Assembly: GCA_964548365.1 (NCBI GenBank) | Contig: CAZJRD010000012.1 | Location: 1 to 61,273 of the forward strand | Reading direction: 5' to 3' | Origin: B46-G9 sp964548365 | GTDB taxonomy: Bacteria; Desulfobacterota; DSM-4660; Desulfatiglandales; Desulfatiglandaceae | DNA length: 61,273 nucleotides | Part shown: in pieces, positions 1 through 9,486 of the stretch | How the letters are laid out: every line of letters begins with the position of its first letter | Numbering within the stretch: position 1 is the first letter of the stretch | The notes under the pieces: generated by a model | Seen by the model: the letters and a program-made list of their open reading frames with translations, nothing else | Database searches by the model: none | Told to the model about the DNA's origin: nothing | Program-made: the position numbers and the translations under genes

Positions 1-3000
1 GCTCACTCCCCTCACCTGAAAGGTCTTCATCCACGTTGGTGGCCCCGGGGACCCGTGTGATGATAATGTCTTCGCTCCCAGATTTTCCGAAAATATCAGT
101 GGCCGTGACCCGCACCGTGACTGATACGGGTTCTCCCGTCACCACCGGCAGGAGAATAGGACCCGCGGTCCAGCTGCCGGTTCCGCTTGCCGTTCCATTT
201 TGTGAACCTCCAACAATGACCTGCCAGGAGACTGAATCTACCTCCGTATCGTCATTGGCAAGGCCGCTCAGGCTGATGTTTTGCAAGGTGCTTGTGTAGG
301 TACCCTCGGTTGTCGGGCTGATGATCGACACCGTTGGTGACGCGCTGTCTTTGACAACCGTAATGGTATCCGTAGCCGTGTAATCCTTTGAATCCACGGT
401 CCCCGTCGCAGTCACCAGGATCACATTTCCGCCGTCTGCAAGGTCTACATCTGCACTCCAGGGTTCCAGGCCGGAAGTCACTGCGTTAGTAACTGTTATG
501 CTACCCGCATTCACCGATGTTCCGCTTATCGCTATGGTGGCTTCGTTGGTAAAATAGGGACTCGTTGCCGGGCTGGTAATCGCCACATAAACCGGGACGC
601 TCGGGTCGGAGCCCTCCCGATACTCCTGCAGGTTGCTTACCCCGTCGCCGTCGTAATCATCAGCGGCGCCGCACGTTAGACAATCGGTCGATCCGAAGTG
701 GGTCTCCTCCCATGTATCGGGCAGGCCGTCATCATCCACGTCCCTGAAGGTGGATGTCTCCAATGCTCCCATATCCCAGGAGAGCCCTTTGGGCCTGCTG
801 AGGCCATTCACGTCCAGTCCCGGCTCCGCTGCTGATGTGCCGTCGATGCAAAGGGAGAAAGGCCTCAACGTGTAGTCGCCTGCATCCGCATCCGTAAATT
901 CAGGATCTACCGAGAGGTTCGTAGGGGGCAGGTCGATCTGGTTTACAGCCCCGATGTTGTTTTCCACCAGGTTTGCGGGAGCAAAATCCCCTTCCAGCGA
1001 CACGTCTGTAGAGAGATCGACACCTGTGCCGTTCCCATAAAGGATATTGTATTTGACCAGGGGCAGGGCACCGTCTCCAATCACGAGGCCGGCAGTGGTA
1101 TTAGCGGTGACGGTGTTGCTCGCCACGGTCACATGGGATACCAGGGCCAGGCGGATGCCTTCGGGGTTATGGTAGATGAGGTTTCCGGTTATCTCCGCCA
1201 CGGCCGAGTCATCCGCATAAACCCCGGTACAGCCGTTGTCATGGATCCGGCATCTTTTCACCGCGCTGGAACCGTTCATCACCACAACACCGCCATAGCC
1301 TCCGGTCACATTCCCCAAGTTGTTCCCGGTGACCGTGCACCCGATCACTTTGTTGCCGAGACCGGCCAGGAGGGCCACGCCGTTGCGCGTGTTGTCCGTT
1401 ACTGTTGTATTGATAATCTGATTTTCGTCAGGGGCTTCATTGCAGCCATCCACGAGGATGCCGTCTCCACTGTTTCCCTGCACAACTCCATTGCGGACGA
1501 TGTTATTTGAGCTTCCCGCGGCAATTTCGATTCCAGTACCACAATTCGTGATCACGGTGTCGCCGAGGTCGATATCCAGCAGGTAATTCTCCCGGATATC
1601 CATGCCCGTGGAACAATGCTGGACAATGACACCGGAAAGACGCAGGCAGGCCGCATCTGTGGCAAACCCGATACCGACGTCGTAATTTTGGATGGTTACG
1701 TTCTGGAGGAAGACCTCTTCGGAGCCCTGATCCAGTAGCAGGCCATAGGGTTCAGTGGATTGCCCATCGAGGGTCAAGTCCACAAGATGGTTCGCCTTTC
1801 CTGAAACATCTCCGAATTTCTGAAGCGTCAGTCCTTCGACCGTGTTGCCGCTTCCGTCAAGCGCGAAGTTCCGGCTGTTTCCGGATACGGTTCCGCCAGA
1901 GAGCACATTCCCGGAGCTCTCCGGCCCCATGCTTACCCCGGTCGCGGATCCGCTCACCTGCACATCCGTCACCCGGTTGCCGGACCCCGCCGCGATGGCA
2001 ATCCCGGTTTCGAGATTATCGCTGACCACTGTTCCCACGATCTGATTGTCGTCCGGCGTCTCAGCGCAGGCCTCAAACCGGATGCCCGTGTCATTCCCCT
2101 GGACGGTGCCGTTTAAAAACGTGTTGTTGGAGCTGCCCCCGCGGAACAGAACGCCTGCATCGCAAGCCGAGATAGTTGATCCCGCCAGGTCCACATTGAT
2201 TAGGTAGTTTTCCAGAAACTCCACACCGGCACGGCAATCCTGGATGGTGGCGTTTAATACGCTGAGGCACATACCGTCCGTAGCAAACCCGATGCCCACA
2301 TCTACATTTTCTATGGTGCCGCCGCTCACGGTGAAATCTTCCACCCCCATTCCAAACCGAATGCCGTACGTTCCCTCTCCACTGATTGTGGTATTCAACA
2401 ACTGGTTTCCCGTTCCTCCCGAGACTTTGACTCCGTCGGCGCTGTTATCATGAATGGTGCCGTTTCTGATGACATTGTTCGAACCTTCTCCACAGATCTC
2501 AACGCCGGTTTGACACGATTGTACCGTTGAGGTGTCCAGGTCGAGATCAAGCTGGTAGCTTTCGGCGAGCTGCACCCCGGTCCCACAGTTGTGGATGTCC
2601 ACGTTTGTCAGGGTTGCACACCCGCCGTCCGTGCTGAAAACCACGCCTGCCCTGAAATTGACGATCTCCAGGCCATTCACGATCACATGGGCGGAAAGAG
2701 GTGAAAAATTGAACCCCTGCGTCCAGGAGGACGCTTCCCCCCCGTCAACGGTCACCACGCCGGAAGCCTCAATGCTCACATTCTGGCTGGCACCCAGTGG
2801 CGCATCGGCCTCCGGATCTCCAATTCCGTAGGTCCCTTGTGCAATTATAACTTTAATGGTGTCGAGTCCCGGCTCCAGAAGATTGAGCCTGTCAAATGCC
2901 GCATGGATTGACTTCAGAGGATAGGGTTCGGTTCCCAGGTTCAGGTCGTTGCCGCTGTTTTTGTCCACGAAGATGCCATTTTCAAACACAGTCGCGTCCG

Positions 3001-5509
3001 GGTACTTTGAACCATCAACCGGGTCCGCATAATCTGCTCCTGCCTGCACCTCCATGAGGTCGGACCACCCGTCATGGTCCGTATCGGGATCATTCGGATC
3101 AGGCCCCTCTTCTCCTCCAACAATATGATAAACATCAAACTCCTGTTTATTATTCAATCCCTCCCCATCAGGATCATCATTCGGGCCTTGTGAGCTGGTG
3201 GTTGACCCGAAGTACCGCTCTTCCCACCAGTCCGGAAGGGTGTCATTGTCGTCGTCATCATCACAGGCATCACCAAGGCCGTCGCCATCGTAGTCCGCTT
3301 GATCAGAATTGGAGATACTGGGACAGTTGTCGCAACCGTCTGCCACCCCGTCCTCATCCCCGTCAGCATAGGAGATCACGGAAACGAAAGCGTCCAAGTC
3401 CCCGCCCTCGTCGCCCGTAAACCCATGGGTTGAACCAGCCAGATAAGCATCGCCGTTCGTGTCCAGAGCGATTCCATAGGCCGCGTCATCGCCAGAACCG
3501 CCCAAGTAAGAGGAAGAAACAACGGTAAAACCGGAGACGTTGAATTCCAGTTTTGTCATAAACGCATCATTTGCGCCCGCATAAGTGGATTCGTCAAACT
3601 GCGGAAGGTCAGGGGAATTGGTCTGCCCAGCAACCAGGATATTACCAGCAGCATCTACGGCAATCCCGTATCCCACGTCATCTCCTTTTCCGCCTAGGTA
3701 GACCGATACCGGATCGTATGTATCCACCTCCAATTTCAAAACGAATGCGTCTACATCGTGCAAAACGCACCCGGACCCGCAGCCGGGAAATCCAGATTGG
3801 GATGAGGTAGACCCTGTTAGGTAAATATTCGAAGTGGAATCCAGGGCAATCCCCTCGCAGGCATCGTCGCCGCTGCCGCCGATGTAGGTTGAAAATGAGA
3901 CCTCCTGGAGGCTCTCATTAAATACTGTTAGAAAGCCGTCCGTGGACCCTTGGAGCGAGCTTGAAAGGGCGGCCCCCTCTATCCAGAAATCGGGAGACGA
4001 GGTTTCGCCTGCGACAAATACGTTGTTCCCATCCAAGGCAATGGCAGAACCGCTATCATCTCCATTTCCCCCCAGGAACGTGGAACACTCGAGCGTCATC
4101 TTCGGCGAAGAGAAGACCATTTTCGACACAAAGACATCCACCTTGCCGCACGATTTGGTGAAGGCCGCTCCGGGCGTCACCGGAAAATTTGAGGCCTGGG
4201 TCACCCCGGTAACGTAGGCAGCATCACCATCTAAAACAACCGCATAACCGGCCTCCGTGCCGCCCCCGCCTCCCAGAAAGGTGGAGTATTCGAGTCTTCC
4301 AGCAGCACTGAGCCGGGCTACAAAGGCGTCTATCCCCCCGCCGATCTTGTTGTCATAAGGCTTTAGGGTGGGGAAATCGCTCGACCAGGTCTCCCCGGTG
4401 ATAACGGCATTTCCAGAACCATCTACAGCGATGCCGAAGCCGTAGTCGTTGAGTGAGCCGCCCAGATAGGTGGACCAGGCAACCGCGTATGTATCGTCAC
4501 TCACTTCCACCTTTGTCACGAAGGCATCCCACTCCCCGGCGTTTTTACCCTGCTCTGCTCCGCCCTCTACGGGAAAATCCGGGGAGTACGTAGCCCCGGT
4601 CAGGTATATAGAGCCATCGGGGCCGGTTGCGACACCATAGGCCACATCGTCGCTGGTGCCCCCTAAATACCATGAGTACACGAGGCACGGGTCGATAATA
4701 AGCGGCTGTGCGCGGTCATACTCCCCCGCCTTGAAACCGTAAGTGTCCTTTTCCAGGCAGTAGGCCACCTGCACGCTTTTCTTCTCCCCCGCAACCATCT
4801 GATAGGCTATGGGCGTACTGAATTCCACGGGTCCGAGCCCCGTTTCCGCTTCAAGTTCGCCTTTGCCATTGATCTTGAGTGATGTGGCGCCCCCCATTCT
4901 CAGCCTTATCATTTTTGGATCCGCGCCGGGCTGAACCGTGAATACCTTTTCCAGGGTCTTTCCGTACGCCTTGAGGGAAAGCTCTATGCCCTTATAGACC
5001 TCCCCCATGTTTACGGAATGAAAAGTAGGGAGCCCTGTTTTCCACGTGTTCCTGTCCTTTCCGATGAAATAGTTCACGCGGGCCGTCGCCCGATCCGACC
5101 CTTCGGGGTTCATACTGGATGCGCCAACAAGTGTTTCCCTGACCGTCCAGATCTTCGCTGAAGTTGACCTCCCAAGGGATTTCTTTGACTTTTTGGCCGG
5201 GACAGCCCTGGAAAAGGAATAGATCAGCTCCCCGTTTTCAGTTACATAGGCAGCCCCCCCAAAGATCTTGGCGTAAAAACGCACGCTTTGGCCCGGTATC
5301 TGCCCCTGGTTTTCCACGAACGGGATGCGAAGCCGCATCATCTTCTGGAGGACTTTCTTGTCGGGGGGCGCGTTTTTGGGGAGCTTGCTTAACGACGGAG
5401 GTGTCGCCGAGGTGGCAGGGACTGGAGTGGTCAGGAACATCGCAAAGAGAATCAGGATACCCACTGATAAGGCGCCCGGGCCCTTGAGCGGATTTCTCGT
5501 CTTGTCCAT
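1..5509 (-). CDS. Giant exported SBBP-repeat / beta-helix surface protein (3' end outside window)
   Basis: The frame is open from ATG at 5509 to the window edge, so at least 1836 residues; the C-terminus is missing. The start has GGGG seven bases upstream and is followed by a signal peptide (basic MDKTRNPLK, then a hydrophobic stretch to about residue 35). Residues about 50-260 resemble the N-terminal domain common in SBBP proteins (motif FVENQGQ). About 265-690 hold repeats of the type YLGGTSDDVAYG ... IYLTGATYSPDFP, the SBBP seven-bladed propeller repeat. About 705-770 are Asp-rich thrombospondin-3-like calcium-binding repeats (DYDGDGLGDACDDDDD). About 880-1550 are right-handed parallel beta-helix repeats (NosD/pectate-lyase type), including three related modules. 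A second Asp-rich linker and Ig-like repeats follow. It is probably a secreted or cell-surface adhesin or sugar-binding protein; no catalytic residues were identified. Any sorting signal would lie beyond the window. Confidence 0.88.
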   Translation of the reverse strand, partial: MDKTRNPLKGPGALSVGILILFAMFLTTPVPATSATPPSLSKLPKNAPPDKKVLQKMMRLRIPFVENQGQIPGQSVRFYAKIFGGAAYVTENGELIYSFSRAVPAKKSKKSLGRSTSAKIWTVRETLVGASSMNPEGSDRATARVNYFIGKDRNTWKTGLPTFHSVNMGEVYKGIELSLKAYGKTLEKVFTVQPGADPKMIRLRMGGATSLKINGKGELEAETGLGPVEFSTPIAYQMVAGEKKSVQVAYCLEKDTYGFKAGEYDRAQPLIIDPCLVYSWYLGGTSDDVAYGVATGPDGSIYLTGATYSPDFPVEGGAEQGKNAGEWDAFVTKVEVSDDTYAVAWSTYLGGSLNDYGFGIAVDGSGNAVITGETWSSDFPTLKPYDNKIGGGIDAFVARLSAAGRLEYSTFLGGGGGTEAGYAVVLDGDAAYVTGVTQASNFPVTPGAAFTKSCGKVDVFVSKMVFSSPKMTLECSTFLGGNGDDSGSAIALDGNNVFVAGETSSPDFWIEGAALSSSLQGSTDGFLTVFNESLQEVSFSTYIGGSGDDACEGIALDSTSNIYLTGSTSSQSGFPGCGSGCVLHDVDAFVLKLEVDTYDPVSVYLGGKGDDVGYGIAVDAAGNILVAGQTNSPDLPQFDESTYAGANDAFMTKLEFNVSGFTVVSSSYLGGSGDDAAYGIALDTNGDAYLAGSTHGFTGDEGGDLDAFVSVISYADGDEDGVADGCDNCPSISNSDQADYDGDGLGDACDDDDDNDTLPDWWEERYFGSTTSSQGPNDDPDGEGLNNKQEFDVYHIVGGEEGPDPNDPDTDHDGWSDLMEVQAGADYADPVDGSKYPDATVFENGIFVDKNSGNDLNLGTEPYPLKSIHAAFDRLNLLEPGLDTIKVIIAQGTYGIGDPEADAPLGASQNVSIEASGVVTVDGGEASSWTQGFNFSPLSAHVIVNGLEIVNFRAGVVFSTDGGCATLTNVDIHNCGTGVQLAESYQLDLDLDTSTVQSCQTGVEICGEGSNNVIRNGTIHDNSADGVKVSGGTGNQLLNTTISGEGTYGIRFGMGVEDFTVSGGTIENVDVGIGFATDGMCLSVLNATIQDCRAGVEFLENYLINVDLAGSTISACDAGVLFRGGSSNNTFLNGTVQGNDTGIRFEACAETPDDNQIVGTVVSDNLETGIAIAAGSGNRVTDVQVSGSATGVSMGPESSGNVLSGGTVSGNSRNFALDGSGNTVEGLTLQKFGDVSGKANHLVDLTLDGQSTEPYGLLLDQGSEEVFLQNVTIQNYDVGIGFATDAACLRLSGVIVQHCSTGMDIRENYLLDIDLGDTVITNCGTGIEIAAGSSNNIVRNGVVQGNSGDGILVDGCNEAPDENQIINTTVTDNTRNGVALLAGLGNKVIGCTVTGNNLGNVTGGYGGVVVMNGSSAVKRCRIHDNGCTGVYADDSAVAEITGNLIYHNPEGIRLALVSHVTVASNTVTANTTAGLVIGDGALPLVKYNILYGNGTGVDLSTDVSLEGDFAPANLVENNIGAVNQIDLPPTNLSVDPEFTDADAGDYTLRPFSLCIDGTSAAEPGLDVNGLSRPKGLSWDMGALETSTFRDVDDDGLPDTWEETHFGSTDCLTCGAADDYDGDGVSNLQEYREGSDPSVPVYVAITSPATSPYFTNEATIAISGTSVNAGSITVTNAVTSGLEPWSADVDLADGGNVILVTATGTVDSKDYTATDTITVVKDSASPTVSIISPTTEGTYTSTLQNISLSGLANDDTEVDSVSWQVIVGGSQNGTASGTGSWTAGPILLPVVTGEPVSVTVRVTATDIFGKSGSEDIIITRVPGATNVDEDLSGEGSE

Positions 5510-5673
5510 TCTGAAATCCCCTTTCAAAAAAGGAAGGAAACAAATGATCGTCTCCCGTGTCCTGTGGACAGGTTTGTTGGGACCGATCAAGAAGTATTTT
5601 TCAGCGCTTTCTGTTTTTCATAGAATATCAAACTCATTCTCTCCATTCATAATTGAAAAAGGCATGCGCCGTT

Positions 5674-5714
5674 ATCAGGGGAACTACTGATTTTTCACGG
5701 GGAAAACCCTGATT
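5674..5714 (-). promoter_or_regulatory. Tandem operator-like direct repeat
   Basis: On the minus strand two related 19-mers, AATCAGGGTTTTCCCCGTG and AATCAGTAGTTCCCCTGAT, start exactly 22 bases apart (about two helical turns), 165-205 bases upstream of the giant protein start. Each has a weak dyad (ATCAG...CTGAT). Spacing and position are those expected of adjacent activator sites; the TAGTTCCCC core is loosely like NarL/FixJ-class sites, but that assignment is an inference. Confidence 0.4.
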
Positions 5715-6253
5715 CCTTGCGCTGCGCCTATTTCTTTTGCCAATTTTTTAGGTTTTGAGATCGGTGGTTCGTATTTCGTGGAGCGCCAGCAACAGACGCT
5801 CTCAGTACTTATCAAGCAATCGAGACATCCCGCAACGAGATCGTTCGGCCAAAACTACTGGAGACAGGGTGGAGAGGAACTCAGCGGTCACACTGAATCA
5901 TTCTTCGGCCTTGCGGTTAAATCCGCCCTACTTTCATTCTATACAAAATAAAAGACCATATTAGCAAAGGCAAGAGTCATGCCAAATCCTATAATACTCA
6001 ATATGGCTTAATATAATTTCCCCTTTACAAATATTCGAAACCGAAAAGACACCGGTTGAGTAATATGATGCTCACTAACTATGTAATCTACTTCCATCGA
6101 TGGTAACGGTTTATACACTTCTGGTCTCCCCTCCGTCCATATATTGGGTCAGACAGCAGGCATTGGCTCCTTGTATCAGAGGCCTTTTCGGGGAAAGGAT
6201 ACTTTTGAGTATAACAGCAAAAGGTTACAGATAGGTTACAGAACCAAAATAAT

Positions 6254-6277
6254 CCGCCTTCAGATGGCGGTTTTTTT
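6254..6277. terminator. Bidirectional hairpin terminator after the kinase gene
   Basis: CCGCC / GGCGG stem with a 7-base loop; seven T follow on the plus strand and ATTATTTT follows on the minus strand. It lies about 57 bases beyond the stop of the minus-strand kinase gene and fits a factor-independent terminator for it. Confidence 0.6.
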
Positions 6278-6333
6278 GAATGCAGGAGAAAGGAATGAAA
6301 CAGCACACGCCCTGGCTGCGAGGGTCATCGGTT

Positions 6334-8246
6334 TCAGGAATCATTCAATGGGGTCGCCTTGAGCGTGATGCCCACTTTCCGGGCCCTGTCGGCAAACTCC
6401 TCCAGCAACCGGTCCACGGCCCCCTGTTCTGAATCACCATACACAAGATGGAGGCTCGTCATCTTCGTCTTTTCAGCAAAAAGATGTTCCCCGTTCAATC
6501 CAATCTTGGCGGCCAGGGATTGCAGGTCGTGCAGTGCCGGAGAAAAACCCGGGTATCTTTCATCAGGATCCCGCCGGCATGCAGTGATAATAAATGTCCG
6601 CAGTTCCCCCGGGATATCCGGTCTCTTATCAGCAGGGTCCGGGATATTCTCCCGGAGATGCATGGTCATCAACTCCTTGGGATCATCCCCGGGATACGGT
6701 TTTTGACCCGTCACCATCTCATAGCCACTTATGCCCAAGGAATAGATATCGATACGACCGTCCACCCGATCGCACACGATCTGCTCCGGCGCCATGTAAT
6801 GGATGGTGCCGGCAATATTGCCGGCTTCCGACCCGGCCGGGGCGGCCACGCCGAAGTCCACGATCTTGACCTGATTTGTCGGCAGCAAAAAGAGGTTCGC
6901 GGGTTTTATATCCCGGTGTACCACGCCCTTTTTGTGGGCATANNNNNNNNNNNNNNNNNNNNNNNNNNNNNNNNNNNNNNNNNNNNNNNNNNNNNNNNNN
7001 NNNNNNNNNNNNNNNNNNNNNNNNNNNNNNNNNNNNNNNNNNAAAAGAGGTTCGCGGGTTTTATATCCCGGTGTACCACGCCCTTTTTGTGGGCATAGTC
7101 CAGGCCCGCGCATGCCTGCATCAGGATACTCACGATGCTCCTGTATGAGAGTCCTGGCCCGTGGTCTAGGTGGTACCGCAAAGAAACCCCTTTAAGGTAC
7201 TCCATGATGATGAACAGGGTGCGGTAACGTTGTTCAATATCAAACACCCGGACAATGTTCGGGTGATTGAGGCTGGCGATGAGCCTGGCCTCCTGCTTGA
7301 ATGCCCGCTGGAAGCTCGGATCCATGGCCAGGTCATGTTTGAGCATCTTGACGCACACGGGCATATTGAGGGCCCCATGTTTCCCTTTATAGACCACACT
7401 GTAGCTCCCCCGTCCTATGATATCCGTTACAATGTACTTGCCGATCTCCCGCCGGGCCGTTTCCCTGCGGGACGAAAACCTTTCCGACACGATGTCGGTG
7501 AGGAATACCCGGAAGTCAGGGAACTCGCCCGAAATCCGCTCAAACTGCCCCTGCGTCAGGCCCCAGAGCTCCATGTCGGTCTCCGCCTCAACATGGGCGC
7601 TCCTGGGTTCACCGGTGAGCAGTGCCATCTCTCCGATGATGTCTCCTTCCCTGCAGCGGGAGATGGGAAGGATTTCTCCTTCCTTTTCCACCATGACCAT
7701 GCAGGACCCCGATTGAATGACGTAGAGCGTATCCCCTTTCTCTCCCTGGGTTATGAAGCGGTCTCCGGCGCGCACCTGCTTCAAGGTGACGCTGTTGAGT
7801 AATGGGCATACCGCTTCCCTGCAGACATACTTGAGTGGCTTTGTTCTGCGGAAGAATTCATAGTCTGAAGGGTGCGGTATTTCTTTATCATGAAGATATT
7901 CAATGCGAAGAATCTTTTCGCCGGGTGCCGGCTCACGGAATGCCACGCCCACCAGGAATGATCTGTCGCGGTTCACTTCCCGGGCAGCCCATCGAGCAGC
8001 CGCGGGCACTGCCACCCATGCACTGGCCCGGGCGTCGTAGATATGCAAGAAAATCTGGGCATCGGGTCTTATTTCTTTTTGAGTTCTCACCAAGGCGCCT
8101 CCCACGTTCCTGTTGATCAGGTCAACGTAAAAGGCCTCAATCTGATCCTCGGAAGGCCTATCAGGCGCAGAAAGGAGAAGAGCAACCTCAGGCGGTTCCA
8201 GCCTGGTCCTCGGGTCGCGCCTTCTGTCTTTCCATCTCAACATCAT
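6334..8246 (-). CDS. PilZ - cyclic-nucleotide-binding - Ser/Thr protein kinase fusion
   Basis: The coding sequence is interrupted only by an artefactual N run. Removing the 100 N and one copy of the 55-base flank leaves 1758 bases, exactly 586 codons, with no internal stop. Domains in order: PilZ-like (about 8-110; RRDPRTR and DLINRNVGG), the c-di-GMP-binding fold; cyclic-nucleotide-binding domain (about 145-245; phosphate-binding cassette GEMALLTGEPRSA); Hanks-type kinase (about 268-540) with glycine loop GRGSYSVV, VAIK-type Lys at K300 (VCVKML), HRDIKPAN, DFG and MAPEQ. All catalytic residues are present, so it should be an active kinase, cytoplasmic since no membrane segment is seen. It probably integrates c-di-GMP and cNMP levels into phosphorylation; substrates are unknown. 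Transcribed alone. Confidence 0.85.
6943..7042. other. Scaffold gap (100 N) between overlapping contig ends
   Basis: Exactly 100 N. The 55 bases to the left (6888-6942) and to the right (7043-7097) are identical, so the true gap is negative: the two contigs overlap by 55 bases. Collapsing 155 bases restores the kinase reading frame. Confidence 0.95.
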
Positions 8247-8544
8247 TGTCCGGCCTCAGTGGAAGAAAGATACTTTACGGTATGATCTTTTCAACGACTA
8301 CGTTGTGAGAGGTATGTGCTTTTGCTTTACGATTCTTTAATAATCATAAATACTTCAACCACAATCACATTGTCAAGACCCCAGTTGCACCCATCTTTCC
8401 CAATAAGACTGCAACGTCAGGAAACGCATCAATCCTGCAAGGAGGAAAATTCTTGACATACGGATTCACGGATCCCATTATTTTAATGATAACTTTGTAT
8501 CCGTCCTCTTGTCGTTTATGAAATGCTGATATGGTTAATGCACT

Positions 8545-8979
8545 ATGCAAATAGATCCTTCCAAGCACAGAGCAGCACCTGACAAAAAGAAGGAGATTGA
8601 AGAAATCATCCGAACTTTTCTCCTGCATGAATGTGCAGAGGTCATTACGGCCTACCTTTTTGGATCTTTTGTGACCGGGGAAGCGTTTTCCGATATTGAT
8701 CTGGCCCTGCTTACAGGCAAGAGCCCCGAATATCCCTTTTCTTATGAGTTATCCCTGGAAACCAAGATTGAAAAAATGATCAAATTTCCTGTGGACGTTC
8801 GAATCATCGATAAGGCACCGGTCCCCTTTTCCCAGAATGTCATTCGTACCGGCAAAGTCATCCTGGATCGCGACCCGAATTTCAGGGCAGCGTTCGAGTC
8901 CATTGTCCTTCGGCAGTACTTTGATTTTTCCTTTTACCGAAAACGGTACCTGGAGGAGGTATTAAATGCCCCTGTATGA
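8545..8979 (+). CDS. mntA: MntA-like nucleotidyltransferase antitoxin
   Basis: 144 residues. It has the minimal nucleotidyltransferase signature GSFVTG followed by SDIDLALL (residues about 40-56), giving the two metal-binding Asp residues, with a third candidate Asp at VDVRII. In type VII (HEPN/MNT) toxin-antitoxin systems this enzyme adds AMP to the HEPN toxin and so silences it. The stop overlaps the start of the next gene by 14 bases, the usual tight coupling of such pairs. The nucleotide-binding signature is intact, so it is probably functional. Confidence 0.82.
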   Translation: MQIDPSKHRAAPDKKKEIEEIIRTFLLHECAEVITAYLFGSFVTGEAFSDIDLALLTGKSPEYPFSYELSLETKIEKMIKFPVDVRIIDKAPVPFSQNVIRTGKVILDRDPNFRAAFESIVLRQYFDFSFYRKRYLEEVLNAPV

Positions 8980-9412
8980 TCAGGAAAAAATGGCCTCTCT
9001 GGTTTCACAATACAGAAAAAGTGTCGCCAGGTTGAAGGCCCTGGCGGAGATTGATGAGGACACATTCATAAAAGACCCTGACAAAGTTGGAAGCTGCAAA
9101 TACCATTTCATCGTGAGCATTGAGTCGGCTATTGATATGTGCAACCACATGATCTCACGAAATGGCTTCAGGGTTCCCGAGGACTATGGCGACACGTTTA
9201 TTGTGATGGCTGAAGAAGGAGCTCTCGATTTGGAATTTTCCCAGGAATTGCGGAACATGGCCAAGTTCCGGAATCGCCTGGTCCATCTGTATTGGGAAGT
9301 GGGTGACCATCAGGTCTATGAAATACTTCAAAACCGCTTCGGGGATTTCAAGAAATTCCTGAACAGTATTGCCACATTTCTCAACTGGGGGATGGACCGT
9401 CACAAGGATTGA
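8966..9412 (+). CDS. hepT: HepT-like HEPN ribonuclease toxin
   Basis: 148 residues, all-helical DUF86/HepT family. The active-site motif R-x4-H-x-Y is present as RNRLVHLY near residue 112; in known HepT toxins these residues form the RNA-cleaving site, and the Tyr is the residue AMPylated by MntA. It overlaps the antitoxin gene by 14 bases. The operon order antitoxin-toxin matches other MntA-HepT pairs. Probably a defence or persistence module acquired with its partner; no mobile-element genes are adjacent. Confidence 0.82.
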   Translation: MPLYDQEKMASLVSQYRKSVARLKALAEIDEDTFIKDPDKVGSCKYHFIVSIESAIDMCNHMISRNGFRVPEDYGDTFIVMAEEGALDLEFSQELRNMAKFRNRLVHLYWEVGDHQVYEILQNRFGDFKKFLNSIATFLNWGMDRHKD

Positions 9413-9486
9413 TTCTCGGCGAATCATTCCCTCAAGAAGACATTGTTCCCGCTAACCCGTCGAAGCCCCCAAACTCTTAACTCTCA

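Larger units (their letters stand above)
5510..6333. other. Intergenic region upstream of the giant surface protein
   Basis: About 820 bases without a convincing gene between the start of the giant protein and the end of the kinase gene. It holds the tandem operator-like repeat at 5674-5714 and the bidirectional terminator hairpin at 6254-6277. Short open frames on both strands here have no ribosome binding site and no recognisable family. No riboswitch or tRNA was recognised. Confidence 0.6.

Noticed and set aside
1650..2700. CRISPR-like periodic repeats
   Set aside because: The repeats are coding beta-helix modules with irregular spacing and diverged sequence, not identical 24-40-mers.
5510..6333. 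Possible c-di-GMP or other riboswitch upstream of the giant protein
   Set aside because: The GGGG/CCCC-rich palindromes do not match the conserved cores of GEMM-type or other riboswitches I know.
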